Positions 8,103-18,250 are shown, numbered from the stretch's first letter. The stretch: 64,000 bases of DNA from Microcoleus sp. EPA2 (GCA_020882975.1 JAHRFD010000010.1:115080-179079); one strand, 5' to 3'. Made by a program: numbers and translations. The notes: generated from the sequence alone by a model not told the origin.

Positions 8103-9140
8103 TTATTCCGCCACTAATAAGTCAATAAAGCGATCCAATTCTCCATCGTATTTTTGTGCTTGCTCTTTGCCAATTTTCACCAGTTGTGATATTTTTGGTT
8201 CCGACGCATCATCGATGGGTAGCGGTTCTGTATATAAACTCAAATCAGGACTAATTCTCAAATATTGATGTGGTCTTTCAATGGCATCAAAAATTTGCAT
8301 GAGTTGATAATGGACTGTTTCAGAAACCCCGGTCATCAGTATACTAATCAAAGGCTCAATCCACTCCACTTGACCCCAGTCTTTGGCTTCTTCGTAGGGA
8401 TATTTTTTTTGAGCGTCTCCGGTGCCGAGAGATAAGATTACCATCTCCTTTGCCGTCGGACCTCTGTCTGGGCGATCGTCGGGAATGCGGAATTTATTTC
8501 TCACTTCTGCATAAGCACAAAGTGCGGGATTGTTGGCAAATACTCCCCCGTCAACTAAAACGTAGGATTCGTTGGTCAAGGAGCGAATTTTGGGAACTTC
8601 AAAATAAGAAGGAGCAGCCGATGTCGCTCTGGTTATATCTTTGATGAAATAGTCTTCTTCGGGATTATTTACAGCATCTTGTTGATTGAAAAAGTGAGCT
8701 TTTCTCCTTTCGATGTCGTAACTGGTAATTAAACAAGGTTTCAGCAGTTGACTGAGTTGGCCATCTCCAAAGTGTTCTAAAAAGAATTGTTCTAGGCGAT
8801 CGCTCGAATATTTTTCATCAACTAAACCGTCTAGAGATGTGAGTGTTTGCCAAAAGGAACTCTTAAAAACATCGCGACCACTTTTGATGGAGAAATTAAC
8901 AGCATCTTCGGCAGACCACAGAGGTCGGTTGGGATTATCTGGGTCGGGAAACAAGTAAAGACAAGTTAAAATTCCTCCGGCACTGGTGCCTGCGATTAAA
9001 TCAAAATAATCAGCTATTTTTGCTTCTGGGTTGCCGCTTTTTTGTTTCAGTTTTTCTTCAAGGGCTACTCCAACTTGTCCGGGAATAATTCCTCTAATAC
9101 CGCCTCCATCTATGGAGAGAATCCGGGTATATTTAGCCAT
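8103..9140 (-). CDS. Patatin-like phospholipase / acyl hydrolase
   Basis: 345 residues with all patatin landmarks: the oxyanion-hole loop DGGGIRG (11-17), the nucleophile elbow GTSAGG with Ser53, and the DGG motif with Asp197 completing the Ser-Asp dyad (VDGGVFANNPA). No signal peptide is visible, so it should be cytoplasmic or membrane-peripheral. Members hydrolyse acyl esters of phospho- or galactolipids; a role in membrane lipid remodelling is an inference. It starts 20 bases after the mtnB stop on the same strand, so it may be co-transcribed with mtnX-mtnB. Confidence 0.9.
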   Translation of the reverse strand: MAKYTRILSIDGGGIRGIIPGQVGVALEEKLKQKSGNPEAKIADYFDLIAGTSAGGILTCLYLFPDPDNPNRPLWSAEDAVNFSIKSGRDVFKSSFWQTLTSLDGLVDEKYSSDRLEQFFLEHFGDGQLSQLLKPCLITSYDIERRKAHFFNQQDAVNNPEEDYFIKDITRATSAAPSYFEVPKIRSLTNESYVLVDGGVFANNPALCAYAEVRNKFRIPDDRPDRGPTAKEMVILSLGTGDAQKKYPYEEAKDWGQVEWIEPLISILMTGVSETVHYQLMQIFDAIERPHQYLRISPDLSLYTEPLPIDDASEPKISQLVKIGKEQAQKYDGELDRFIDLLVAE

Positions 9141-9160
9141 AAATATTACCTCAACTTGTT

Positions 9161-9790
9161 CTAAAATGTATAGTCTAAAATCGATTGACGGGCCATCACC
9201 ATGTAGCGAAAAATGTATTCGACAATTTCTATGTAATTGTAGGCTGTAGCTGGGGAGTTAGCCCAGACTGTAACGCCGTGATCGCGAATTAACAAAGCGG
9301 GTACTTGCGGGGGGGAAATGGCAAATAATTCGCCAATTTCCTGGGCGATTTGTGGGACTGAAAAATAATTGGTAAATAAGGGCATGGATACTTGGGGGTT
9401 TTCCTCCCAGACTCCCAAACCTTTGAGCATTTCGATCGCAGGTAAAGACACGGCATCTCCGGCTGCTAACCGAGAGACTAAATTTGCCTCGATGGAGTGA
9501 ACGTGATAGCAAGCTTGAGCTTCGGGAAAACTCTGATACACCGCTAAATGAATGCTGGTTTCTGCGGAAGGGCGACTATCTGGATCGGGTTGCTCTAGAA
9601 TTATGCCGTCTAAGTTCATTCTAATAAAATCAGTGGCAGTTAATTTGCCTTTTTGGCGGCCGCTAGCGGTAATCCAAAAACTGCCGTCATCTAAGCGAGA
9701 GGAAAGATTACCGGCTGTCCCAACCATCCAACCTCGATCGTAAAAATGTTTTGCCGCTGCTATTAAATCTGTTCTCAAATCGCCGCTCAT
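9161..9790 (-). CDS. mtnB: Methylthioribulose-1-phosphate dehydratase
   Basis: 209 residues, the class II aldolase/adducin fold. Zinc-binding histidines are visible in CYHVHS (His96 and His98) and IRDHGVTVW (His171), together with the N-terminal TAGNLSSR and ITASGRQKG signatures of MtnB. The enzyme dehydrates 5-methylthioribulose-1-phosphate in the cytoplasmic methionine salvage pathway. The upstream neighbour on the same strand is the pathway phosphatase MtnX, 44 bases away, which strongly supports this assignment over other class II aldolases such as fuculose or ribulose-phosphate aldolases. Confidence 0.9.
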   Translation of the reverse strand: MSGDLRTDLIAAAKHFYDRGWMVGTAGNLSSRLDDGSFWITASGRQKGKLTATDFIRMNLDGIILEQPDPDSRPSAETSIHLAVYQSFPEAQACYHVHSIEANLVSRLAAGDAVSLPAIEMLKGLGVWEENPQVSMPLFTNYFSVPQIAQEIGELFAISPPQVPALLIRDHGVTVWANSPATAYNYIEIVEYIFRYMVMARQSILDYTF

Positions 9791-9834
9791 TCTTTGCCAA
9801 TCCTCAGCTTTTTGTGCATGATTTTAGTTGAGTT

Positions 9835-10503
9835 TTAATCCCATTGTTGGGAGAGCTTTTCTAGCACATCAAAAAAATTATCCCATTTAGTATAGGGCTT
9901 TTGCTGTTCGTCTAGATATTGGGCCAGTCGATCGCGCGCAAACACCCATGAAGCCTGCAAAGCCATGTTAAAATCCGTGATCGAATCACCGATCGCCACC
10001 TGTTCCTCGGCTGGGTGCTGTTCCATTACCCGCACCTTTGACACCAATTCCGTATCTCCCTCAAACTCCGACTTTACTTGCAACCGAGGCCCGGTGGTGT
10101 CCACATCCACAGCATAAATAGCGCTAGCCCGATGGACTAAATCGCCGAGGACGGTTTCTACCATAATTCGCAAACCGCCGGAAACAATCACAAAATGCAC
10201 CCCTTTAGCATCCAAAAAATCCAGTAATTCTACCAATCCCGATCGCCAAAGCTTGGGGCGGGAAAATTCGATAATTTCCCCGTAACATTCCGAGGGAATC
10301 GACTCCAATAACTGCCGCACTCCCGATCGCAAACTCAGCCTTCTAGCATACATTTCTGGCATCAGTTCCGATGACAGTTGTGGGGCGAAATGCTTCAGCA
10401 TAGCCACAAAAGTTTCTTCTACGGTAATCGTGCCATCAAAGTCACAGAAGAGGACTCGTTGCTGATGGTTCGGGATGGTCAATTTTGGCTGTTCATCGGT
10501 CAT
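9835..10503 (-). CDS. mtnX: HAD phosphatase of methionine salvage (MtnX type)
   Basis: 222 residues from the ATG at 10503 (a GTG four codons upstream is the alternative). HAD motif I is FCDFDGTITVEETF, motif II is VIVSGGL, and motif IV is AIGDSITDFNMA. The combination is that of 2-hydroxy-3-keto-5-methylthiopentenyl-1-phosphate phosphatase, which acts two steps after MtnB. Phosphoserine phosphatase-like proteins share the fold, but adjacency to mtnB makes MtnX the best call. It heads the mtnX-mtnB-(patatin) group. Confidence 0.85.
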   Translation of the reverse strand: MTDEQPKLTIPNHQQRVLFCDFDGTITVEETFVAMLKHFAPQLSSELMPEMYARRLSLRSGVRQLLESIPSECYGEIIEFSRPKLWRSGLVELLDFLDAKGVHFVIVSGGLRIMVETVLGDLVHRASAIYAVDVDTTGPRLQVKSEFEGDTELVSKVRVMEQHPAEEQVAIGDSITDFNMALQASWVFARDRLAQYLDEQQKPYTKWDNFFDVLEKLSQQWD

Positions 10504-10641
10504 GGTCGATCGCACAAAAGAGAGAACCGTAAAATTTTACACAATTCATCCTACAATGTGGAGTGACAAAGACCGCGATCGGCTAAAAAAACTAACAGTT
10601 AACCCTGTTTGGGAACAATCGGCCCCTGGGTTAGACCCAGA

Positions 10642-11394
10642 TTATTCCATGGACGCTTCCGGTTTCGGCTTAGGATTTTTAGTTTTGGGCGAATCAGGGC
10701 TAGCCGGTAAACAGATTAAATTGTCATCCTCAGTATTAATCAAACCTTTCGATCGCAACTTACCCATCAACCTAGTGACTGTCACCCGCGTTGAACCAAT
10801 CGCACTGCCAATTTGAGCATGAGTCAGGGCCCAAGGGAGGCGATAGCCGCGAACCACATCAGGTTCCGTCTCACCTACGTAGGGTTCCCCAAACTCTTCT
10901 ATCAACAATGTGAGAAATCCCAGCAAGCGGTCGATTGTCCGGCGCTGTCCCAAAGTGCTTAGCCAGAGCAGTTTCCGCTGGTGCTGGTAGCGAAACGCAT
11001 CCAAAATTTCTCGGCGGAAGTGAGGCCAGTTATCCAAATCGTGCCAGTACATCCACACTACGTGAGTTTGGTCAGCGTGGGCGTAGGCTTGCAGAGTAAA
11101 CGGCGACTGTGCCACCAGTTCAAAGGGCTGACCCGCTCCTACGAACCCCAGAAAAGCTTCTTCTGGTGCTTCGCGATCGGATTTTGACGATTTTGAAGTG
11201 GCACTGACCTGAGCGCTACCTACGAGCCGCACAGACCCCTTTTGTACTAAATACAGGAGTCCCGGCCTAGCTGGAATGCGCTCGTCTTTGCTAAAAGTCC
11301 GGCAGCGGTAGTGTTCCTGGGCCCAGTCTATAATTCGTTGCCAAGTTATAAACGGTCGATCGATCGTCTCTAGAGATGTGGAAGTTGATTGCAT
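10642..11394 (-). CDS. Crp/Fnr-family transcriptional regulator
   Basis: About 250 residues from ATG 11394 (the frame is open to 11445). The N-terminal two thirds has a cyclic-nucleotide-binding-type beta barrel (LLYLVQKGSVRLVG, then FLGFVGAGQPFEL). The C-terminal winged helix has a clear recognition region, LTHAQIGSAIGSTRVTVTRL followed by MGKLRSKGLI, characteristic of Crp/Fnr HTH domains. A hydrophilic insertion rich in Ser and Lys (around residues 65-78) sits in the barrel, and a Pro/Lys-rich tail follows the HTH. The typical cAMP-binding signature is not evident, so the ligand is unknown. It is divergent from the ArgRS-like gene, with about 200 bases between starts. Confidence 0.85.
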   Translation of the reverse strand: MQSTSTSLETIDRPFITWQRIIDWAQEHYRCRTFSKDERIPARPGLLYLVQKGSVRLVGSAQVSATSKSSKSDREAPEEAFLGFVGAGQPFELVAQSPFTLQAYAHADQTHVVWMYWHDLDNWPHFRREILDAFRYQHQRKLLWLSTLGQRRTIDRLLGFLTLLIEEFGEPYVGETEPDVVRGYRLPWALTHAQIGSAIGSTRVTVTRLMGKLRSKGLINTEDDNLICLPASPDSPKTKNPKPKPEASME

Positions 11395-11593
11395 GGGTGA
11401 GGCTTTGGGATATGTGTGACCAGTGAAAAAAACAGGTTTTGCCAATATGGCGATACAAAGTGAGATGACTGACAGCGATCGAGCTTACACTAGCTTAGCT
11501 GTGCTTGCTTATTTTTGTCAGTTTTACATAAATATTCAATGTAACAAAAAATACATCTCAATGGTTGAATTCAGCAAATATAAAGTTTTGAGT

Positions 11594-12463
11594 ATGGAGT
11601 CAAAATCACAAGACGGGGAGTTGAAAAAACTCACAGTCAAAACTCTGTTGCAGTCACGGCTACAAACTGCAATGGAACGGGCTAATATACCAGAAACTGC
11701 CCTAAAACTAGATGAAATTCCCTTAAATCGGTCTCAGAATAGTCTAGGAGTAGTGTACATTTCGGCGATCGCCCTCAAATTGGCTAAAGTGTGCCAGCAG
11801 ACACCCCAAGCCATCGCCACCCAGTTAGCTGAAACTCTGCAAAGTATGTGTCATCGAGATTTCGCCGTTACAGTCACGCCGTCGGCCATCATTGAGTTTG
11901 AGTTCACCCCTCCAGGTTTGGCCTGGTGGTTGCAGCGTTTAGCTCAAACTCCCATTCCTGTTGCACAATCTCGAATAATATCACCCGTATTCTCAGCCGA
12001 TCGACTGTTTCCTCTTCAATACAGCCACGCCCGCTGTTGTTCTCTGGTGCGAATGGCCCATCGCGATCGCCTAATTGCGATCGCCCAACCCGATGTCGCC
12101 ACAACACCCCAAATTTGGTCGCTGACGGCCCCCAATCCCTTACCCTGGCTCGACAACGAACAACTGAGATTAATACATCCAGCCGAAAGCCATTTAATTT
12201 CCCAACTATTGACAGTGCTAGACAGTCTAGCTTTTGTGTTTGGGGAGTGCAACCAAGAAAGAGCGATCGATCATTTCAAATTAGCAAATAGTTTGAGCAC
12301 AGCCTTTCAGACTTTTTACAGCCAGTGTACAATTTGGGGCGAAATTAAAAGAGAAAACCTCAAACTCGCCCAAGCCAGATTGGGTTTAGTATTAGCAACT
12401 CAGTCCTTGCTGCGATTTATGTTAGAAGAATTATTGAACGCTGTTGCTCCTTTAGAACTCTGA
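11594..12463 (+). CDS. ArgRS-like DALR-domain protein without catalytic core
   Basis: 289 residues from ATG 11594; another ATG at 11561 is in frame. Residues about 12-95 resemble the N-terminal tRNA-recognition domain of arginyl-tRNA synthetase (SLGVVYISAIALKLAKVCQQ then PQAIATQLAETL). The C-terminal half (about 160-289) resembles the DALR anticodon-binding domain: YSHARCCSLVR, then AFQTFYSQCTI and ARLGLVLATQSLLRFMLEEL. The Rossmann catalytic domain with its HIGH and KMSKS motifs is missing, so it cannot aminoacylate. The frame is intact, so it is not a simple pseudogene. A tRNA-binding or regulatory role is conceivable but is inference. Confidence 0.75.
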   Translation: MESKSQDGELKKLTVKTLLQSRLQTAMERANIPETALKLDEIPLNRSQNSLGVVYISAIALKLAKVCQQTPQAIATQLAETLQSMCHRDFAVTVTPSAIIEFEFTPPGLAWWLQRLAQTPIPVAQSRIISPVFSADRLFPLQYSHARCCSLVRMAHRDRLIAIAQPDVATTPQIWSLTAPNPLPWLDNEQLRLIHPAESHLISQLLTVLDSLAFVFGECNQERAIDHFKLANSLSTAFQTFYSQCTIWGEIKRENLKLAQARLGLVLATQSLLRFMLEELLNAVAPLEL

Positions 12464-12479
12464 TTTTTTCTTATATTAG

Positions 12480-12567
12480 GGATCGATCCCCCCTAGCCCC
12501 CCGATCGAAGGGGGGGACAGGAGTCTTCTCAAATTCCCCCTTCGATCGGGGGATGCGAGGGGGATCT
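12480..12567. repeat. C-family palindrome (CCCCCTAGCCCCCC type), inverted pair
   Basis: GATCCCCCCTAGCCCCCCGA followed by GAAGGGGGG, and later CCCCCTTCGATCGGGGG, give a strong long hairpin. It is the same family as the insertions inside sbcC, the pentulose kinase and rsmB. Confidence 0.65.
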
Positions 12568-12571
12568 AGAC

Positions 12572-12670
12572 TGGTGCATCTGTGTTTTGCAAATATATTC
12601 CTAGGGGCGAAGCATGACGGCTGTAAATCTCTGGCGATCGCTAATAAATTGTCTGCGGTCATGCTTCGCC
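12572..12670. repeat. E-family element, copy 2
   Basis: The reverse complement of the element at 4788-4887. The inner part is bounded by GCGAAGCATGAC and GTCATGCTTCGC, a perfect 12-bp inverted repeat, and contains a HIP1 site. Confidence 0.7.
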
Positions 12671-12687
12671 TATGCGAAATCGGGATG

Positions 12688-12748
12688 CTCTATTTCATTC
12701 TCAAAAAAACGAGGATTTTGTAGGGGTAGTGCCCCCGTGCCTACCCCG
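12688..12748. repeat. B-family half element
   Basis: A degenerate left half of the B element (CTATTTCATTCTC then TTGTAGGGGTAGTGCCCCCG and TGCCTACCCC) directly after the stop of the large DUF4347 gene. There is no right inverted repeat, so this is a solo or decayed copy. Confidence 0.6.
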
Positions 12749-12756
12749 CTGCTGCT

Positions 12757-15700
12757 CTAAGCTAAATTGAAATTGGCCGCACTAATCGCACTTGCAGATA
12801 CCCCATTCAGAGAGGCTAAAATTTCACCTGTTGCTGACAAACGGATGAAAGTAGCACTGTTTTCTTGAGTAATTGACAATTGTGAGAAAGTGAGATTATT
12901 GCCCAGTATTAGCAAATCTTGGCCATCCTCAAAATCCAAGATAGTATCGATACCAGAATTGGTAGAAAGCAAGAATTTATCATTGCCAGCACCTCCTGTC
13001 AAAATATCACTTCCCAAACCGCCTGTGAGCAAATCATCACCCTTACCTCCCAGCAGAATATCGTTACCATCACCGCCATTCAAAATGTCGGCACCGCGAC
13101 TGCCAAACAAGGCATCATCACCGCTACCTCCCAGCATAATATCATCACCTTTGCCTCCGAAAAGAGAGTCATTGGCGATCGCACCGTCGAGGTAATCATT
13201 GCCCCTCATCCCCATCAAAACATCATTTGTGTTTCCGCCAGTCAGGATATCGTCCCCGTTTGTACCGATAATTGCGTCGGGCGAATTGCTGCCCAAATCA
13301 ACGTCGCCGGTGACAACAGGAGTAGCAAGCCCACCAGGTAGTGTCACAGCTTGAATTTGGGTATCTAAAGCCGTACCAGTATTCTCAGAAACTACCTGAG
13401 AAATTGTCTTAGTTCCCGCACCAACAGCTTTGAAATCTTGAGTAGTTTCGCCCAAAGTTACTTTTTGGACGCGGGCGACTGCTTCAGGAATGGATGTTCC
13501 TGTTGTGCTGGAGACAGCGGCATCAATGCGTTGATTTGCTGTTGCCATTACAGTCGCAGCTTGCGAGGTCATTTGGGTAAACTTTTGACTGTTGAAACGG
13601 GAGTCAAATTGCTTGATTCTAGTGGCAGCTTGCTGAATAATCGGTTCTAAATCGGCTGCATTGCTCAGATTTAAAACAGTACCAGATTGAACTCGAATCG
13701 TAATTGAAGTGACAACAGCCTTGACAATATCCTTCGTTGCCACACTAGAAGCACCGTCAATCAAAGCAGCAGTTTGAGTGATAAAATTTTGGACTTTTAC
13801 CATAGCAGATAAAGTTGCGACTCCCCCTGGCTGGTTGTTGTTGGTGGCGTCTATGGGATCTAAGCTGGTCAGGTCAACATTAGTGGGAATGGAAAGGGAA
13901 GTTTTGACTAAAGATTGTGCTTCTGCTGGTGCAATTCCTTTGTCGATTAAGTCGGCAACTAAGCTGGTTAAGAGGGTGACAACAGTAGCATCGGGTGGTG
14001 CGGTTACTGGTGTTTCTAGGGGTAAACCAGTGGCGGTATCCGTCCCACCAATAGCTACTAAATTGCCTTTACCTGAGTCAATTTCGCCATTTTGATTGTT
14101 GTCGAAAGTCTCGAAGGGGAGATTGAGATTAAATTCACCGTTAGAGTCAGTATTAGTTAATGGTTCGCCGGCATCAAGAACGCCATTTTTGTTGACATCT
14201 AAGAAGACAGTCGCACCAGAAATGTAACCGTCGATAACCCGCCCGTCTCTGGATTTTATTACCTTGATTATCTGGCTGGCACTTGCACCATAAGGGTCTA
14301 TTGCTGTTAATTTAGCCCGGAATTCTTGCCAGTTACTTGGGGGAGTTCCGGTAAACTTAATGCTGTTTGTGGCAGAGTCAAACGAGAATCCAAGCCAACT
14401 GCTGTTCGGATTGCTCTGTAATAAACTGCCGTCAGGAAGGGTTAGCGTGTAGGTTAGTAGGTCCCCATCCGGGTCTATGTAGACGTTAGGAATGTCCCGA
14501 TCTAAAGGAGTGTAACGGTAGCCCAGGTGAATATTCTCCTCTGGAGGACGATTAGTGGGCGTTGGCGTTGGTATTGGTATTGGAGTTGGTATTGGTATTG
14601 GTATTGGTATTGGTACTAATATTGGAGTTGGTATTGGGGTTGGTGTTGGAGTTGCTATTGGAGTTGGAGTTGGTATTGGAGTTGGTGTCGGTGTTGGTGT
14701 CGGTGTTGGTGTCGGCGTTGGTGTTGGTGTCGGTGTTGGTGTAGGCGTGACTGGTGTCGGTGTGGGCGTTGGTGTTGGCGGTGTTGGTGTCGGCGGTTCT
14801 GATGTTGGTGTCGGCGTTGGTGTCGGCGTTGGCGGTGTCGGTGTGGGCGTTGGCGTTGGCGTGACTGGTGTCGGTGTTGGCGTCGGCGTCGGTGCAGTGT
14901 AATTAATAATAGTTGTGGTAGCGGTATCCGCGGTAATTGTCGGTGTTACCGCTGCGATACCTGTGGCCTCCGACAGGGTGACGGTAATAGTTTCATCGGG
15001 TTCCACCGTGGTGTCGCCCAACACATCCAGAGTGATGGTTTTTGATGTTTCACCAGTCGCAAAATTAATCGTGCCAGTAGCATTCCTTGCCCCAGAAGTG
15101 CCGCCGATATTGTTATAATCGCTGCTGTTGGTAGCTGTTCCTGCTATTGCATATTTGACGCTACTTGCCCCGTTAGTGACGTTGCTGCGAGTCACAGTGA
15201 AAGTTAAAGGTTTTTTGCCGCTATTGCCTTCGTCAATGCTGGCAGTACCGGCAGCAATGGCATAAGTAACAAAAACCCGATCTGAAATAGTTAGAGTTGT
15301 TTTCTTTGTAGATCCGGCAATCGCACCTGTAATTGTGCCAAGGTTGAAAATTACAGTTTCGGGGTTTTCAGAGAGATTGTCAGGCTTGATCGTAACTGCA
15401 ACATTCTTGGTGAGTGCGTCACCTGTTGCACCTGCGGGGAAGGTAATCGAAGTAGGAGAAAAGGTGTAGTCTGTATTTTGGGTGGCAGTGCTGCTGGAGT
15501 CGAGGATAATTGGCACAACTACATCGTTTAAGGGAGTGCCGCCTGCGATCTTGACGGGAATATTAACTACTGTGTCTGTTGCTCCTTCCACGCCGCTGTA
15601 AGTCGCCGCACCGAAATTAACTGTATTCGATGTATTCAGCAGAATCGAGACAGTATCATCGGAAGTTGCAGCTATATCCAACTTGCCGTCAGCATTAAAA

Positions 15701-17868
15701 TCTCCCACAGCCGAAAAAGAATAATAACTATCAATGTTCACGGCACGCGGGAGCGTAAATGTGCTGAGAGTACCAAATTTACCCGTACCATCTCCTGACA
15801 AGACTGAAAGTTCCTCAGTGGTGAAGCTAGGCGTCGCTAAATCGAGTTTGCCATCGCCACTAAAATCCCCTGCAACGACAGATTCGGGACCTCCATATAG
15901 ATAACGTGGGAGACTAAAGTTGTTAGCAGTATCAAAATTACCCGTACCATCTCCCAAGAAGACTGAGACAGATTGATTGGAGCTGTTATTAGCTGCAATA
16001 TCGAGTTTGCCATCGCCATTAAAGTCGCCTGTGACGACAGTGCGAAACTCTGTTCTGGGGGAGGTAAGGTTAACGGGGGAGTTAAAATTGCCTTTACCAT
16101 CTCCTAAGAAAACGGAGATGTTATTAGTCTCTGAATAGTTCGATGTGACTAAATCGAGTTTGCCATCGCCGTTAAAGTCGGCTTTGTCAATAGTAAACTT
16201 TGGTGTTTGTGTATTAATCTTAACGGGAGTACCAAAGCTACCAGTACCGTCTCCAACAAGTATTGAAATGAAGTTATCTCGATAAGGAGTTGTGGCTAAA
16301 TCTAACTTGCCATCTCCATTAAAGTCACCGGCTACGATCGAAGCATGATCTATATTTTCACCGAAGTTGGTGGGATCGCCAAAAGTACCAGTACCCGTCC
16401 CCAGACGGATGGAAACGAAATTGCCGTTACCTTGTAAATTCTTACGATTCGCTACAGCTAAATCGAGTTTTCCGTCTTTATTAAAGTCGCCAAATGTAAC
16501 CCCAGAGGGATTCTCCTTACCTGCTGGCTTAAGTAAGCTGATAGGAGTACCAAAGCTGCCCGTAGTGCCCGTACCCAACAATATGGAAACATCTCTTGAG
16601 ACGAAGCGTTGCTCCGTACCTGCTACCACTAAGTCGAGGAAACCGTCACCATTAAGGTCGCCCGTATCAAGGTCTCCAGCATTTGGTACAGTATAGTTTC
16701 TGGCTTCACTGAAGGTGGCAAGGACGTGGTTATATGCTGCTAGAACTTCGGGCCGAAATGCTAAAGGTGCTGCTATTTTCCCGGTTGTGACTTCTAGTTC
16801 CCAGTCGCCACCTTTTGCTGCACTGCCGGTGAGGTTTTTGGAGGCGGCAACGTTGGTATTTGTGAGTTGGGCGATGCGCTGGATGAAGGTGAAACCGTCT
16901 CGATCTAAATCTAAATTTAAATCTAAATCTATCGTTTGTTCCCCGGTTCCGCCGGGGGTTGAAACCCCCGTCTCATAGCGAAAGTCCTCTGAAGAGGACT
17001 GTTGATTCGATTGTTTATTGAGATTATTTTCAGTCGGTTTCAACCGACTTGCGCTATGAGACGGGGAATTAATTCCCCGGCGGACTTTCGGGTAAATGCG
17101 AGATAGATCGATCGCCCGTTCACGATCTTTGGCGTTTTCGAGCTCGATCGCCCGTTCACGATCTTTTGCGTTTTGGAGATCGATCGCACATTCATCATTT
17201 ATCGCCCGTTCATCATTTATCGCCCGTTCATCATTTATCGCGTACTCCTCCGATCCGCCAGGGGTTGAAACCCCCGTCTCATAGCGAAAGTCCTCTAAAG
17301 AGGACTGAATACCCACCTTGTTTTCAGTCGGTTTCAACCGACTTGCGCTATGAGACGGGGAATTAATTCCCCGGCGGACTTTGAGGCAATCGCCAGGCCC
17401 CGATGCGACATTGCAATCGATCGCGTTTTCATTGTCGATCCCGTATTCATTATCGATCGCACATTCATCCGATCCGCTGGGGGAATTAATTCCCCGGCGG
17501 ATTGTCGGGCAATCGCCAGGCCCCGATGCGACATTACAACCATAAATCAAAATTTCTGCACGAGGAGTTAAAGCACTCCGCCACTGCTGCAATTTCTCGG
17601 CATAAGTTTCCAGATTGTCCGCACACAATCTAGTTTTTCCCAGTTGCAAACTACCCGGAGCACCGTGAGAAACTATGTGAATGCTATCAATATTTGTGCG
17701 ATCGCCCAAAACTTCGGTAATTTGTGCGATCGCATCCCGGTTCCCATCCAAAACCACTACTTCGGTATTCGGTGTTGCCCCTGCAATCAAACTTTGATAA
17801 TCTGTAACCAGGCGATCGATAAAAGCGATCGCACTTCCCGAAACCTGAGTGTTTAAATTTGGCATCAT
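12757..17868 (-). CDS. Giant DUF4347 / FG-GAP / Calx-beta / RTX surface protein
   Basis: 1703 residues. Domains in order: DUF4347 (about 12-116 and 329-385, with [20 protein letters not shown] and [12 protein letters not shown]), split by a repeat-derived insert; seven or more FG-GAP/VCBS repeats with [11 protein letters not shown] calcium loops (about 393-750); two Calx-beta domains (about 750-990); a Pro-Thr linker (about 990-1110); a cadherin/Ig-like domain (about 1110-1208); an SdrD-like domain with [14 protein letters not shown] (about 1210-1300); and RTX nonapeptides GGxGxDxLxG (about 1533-1647). RTX repeats and the absence of a Sec signal point to type I secretion and calcium-dependent folding outside the cell. 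Adhesion or sheath function is inference. A good ribosome site (AGTAGG) precedes the ATG at 17868. Confidence 0.9.
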   Translation of the reverse strand: MMPNLNTQVSGSAIAFIDRLVTDYQSLIAGATPNTEVVVLDGNRDAIAQITEVLGDRTNIDSIHIVSHGAPGSLQLGKTRLCADNLETYAEKLQQWRSALTPRAEILIYGCNVASGPGDCPTIRRGINSPSGSDECAIDNEYGIDNENAIDCNVASGPGDCLKVRRGINSPSHSASRLKPTENKVGIQSSLEDFRYETGVSTPGGSEEYAINDERAINDERAINDECAIDLQNAKDRERAIELENAKDRERAIDLSRIYPKVRRGINSPSHSASRLKPTENNLNKQSNQQSSSEDFRYETGVSTPGGTGEQTIDLDLNLDLDRDGFTFIQRIAQLTNTNVAASKNLTGSAAKGGDWELEVTTGKIAAPLAFRPEVLAAYNHVLATFSEARNYTVPNAGDLDTGDLNGDGFLDLVVAGTEQRFVSRDVSILLGTGTTGSFGTPISLLKPAGKENPSGVTFGDFNKDGKLDLAVANRKNLQGNGNFVSIRLGTGTGTFGDPTNFGENIDHASIVAGDFNGDGKLDLATTPYRDNFISILVGDGTGSFGTPVKINTQTPKFTIDKADFNGDGKLDLVTSNYSETNNISVFLGDGKGNFNSPVNLTSPRTEFRTVVTGDFNGDGKLDIAANNSSNQSVSVFLGDGTGNFDTANNFSLPRYLYGGPESVVAGDFSGDGKLDLATPSFTTEELSVLSGDGTGKFGTLSTFTLPRAVNIDSYYSFSAVGDFNADGKLDIAATSDDTVSILLNTSNTVNFGAATYSGVEGATDTVVNIPVKIAGGTPLNDVVVPIILDSSSTATQNTDYTFSPTSITFPAGATGDALTKNVAVTIKPDNLSENPETVIFNLGTITGAIAGSTKKTTLTISDRVFVTYAIAAGTASIDEGNSGKKPLTFTVTRSNVTNGASSVKYAIAGTATNSSDYNNIGGTSGARNATGTINFATGETSKTITLDVLGDTTVEPDETITVTLSEATGIAAVTPTITADTATTTIINYTAPTPTPTPTPVTPTPTPTPTPPTPTPTPTPTSEPPTPTPPTPTPTPTPVTPTPTPTPTPTPTPTPTPTPTPTPIPTPTPIATPTPTPIPTPILVPIPIPIPIPTPIPIPTPTPTNRPPEENIHLGYRYTPLDRDIPNVYIDPDGDLLTYTLTLPDGSLLQSNPNSSWLGFSFDSATNSIKFTGTPPSNWQEFRAKLTAIDPYGASASQIIKVIKSRDGRVIDGYISGATVFLDVNKNGVLDAGEPLTNTDSNGEFNLNLPFETFDNNQNGEIDSGKGNLVAIGGTDTATGLPLETPVTAPPDATVVTLLTSLVADLIDKGIAPAEAQSLVKTSLSIPTNVDLTSLDPIDATNNNQPGGVATLSAMVKVQNFITQTAALIDGASSVATKDIVKAVVTSITIRVQSGTVLNLSNAADLEPIIQQAATRIKQFDSRFNSQKFTQMTSQAATVMATANQRIDAAVSSTTGTSIPEAVARVQKVTLGETTQDFKAVGAGTKTISQVVSENTGTALDTQIQAVTLPGGLATPVVTGDVDLGSNSPDAIIGTNGDDILTGGNTNDVLMGMRGNDYLDGAIANDSLFGGKGDDIMLGGSGDDALFGSRGADILNGGDGNDILLGGKGDDLLTGGLGSDILTGGAGNDKFLLSTNSGIDTILDFEDGQDLLILGNNLTFSQLSITQENSATFIRLSATGEILASLNGVSASAISAANFNLA
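16893..17520. repeat. D-family palindromes inserted in frame inside the DUF4347 gene
   Basis: Two near-identical palindromic blocks (about 16946-17092 and 17252-17386) share the arms CCGTCTCATAGCGAAAGTCC and ACTTGCGCTATGAGACGGGG. A partial third block lies at 17477-17508. A 28-bp direct repeat (GGCAATCGCCAGGCCCCGAT start) sits at 17383 and 17507. Between the blocks are short tandem units: TTCATCATTTATCGCCCG three times, and a CACGATCTTT-containing unit twice. The reading frame is kept throughout. Confidence 0.85.
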
Positions 17869-18250
17869 ACACCTACTGTGAGTTCAAAAAATAGTCAAAA
17901 TTTGTTGTACCAACGATAACGGCTTATTACTTAAAAGATCTGTTAAGATTTAATAAAAATGTATTGATACATAGTCCTTTAGAGCGCTCCAATCGATTGC
18001 TTTGTCCCCAAAACCGCCAGGGATTTAAATCCCAGTCCCATCGCCAAATTCGGTTTCAACCGACGGTCAAAAAAACCTGAAAATAATTATCAAAAAATGT
18101 GTATTTAAGTCCTGGTTTAGAGGATTTGTGGTATGAGACAGGGGTTGAAACGAAGAGCCGATTAGTGTGTAAGTGTGGATATTGTGGTACAGTATTTGGG
18201 GTGAATTATTGCGAATTTGGAGGTGAACCCACCCCTAAAGCTTATTGAGA
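17869..18250. other. Intergenic region with degenerate D-family sequence
   Basis: About 380 bases between divergent genes. Around 18012-18160 there are degraded D-family blocks (CCGCCAGGGATTTAAATCCC, GGTTTCAACCGAC, TATGAGACAGGGGTTGAAAC), which is the kind of non-coding copy from which the in-gene D blocks could derive. AT-rich sequence at 17880-17990 probably holds the promoter of the large gene. Confidence 0.6.

Noticed and set aside
12464..12756. A 63-codon reverse frame at 12471-12662
   Set aside because: It is composed entirely of E-family and C-family repeat sequence.
12919..13341. A 140-codon forward frame
   Set aside because: It is antisense to the RTX repeats of the large gene; the repeated glycine-aspartate codons keep it open.
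14555..14902. A 115-codon forward frame of Gly-Val repeats
   Set aside because: It is the complement of the Pro-Thr linker of the large reverse-strand gene and has no start region or non-repetitive sequence.
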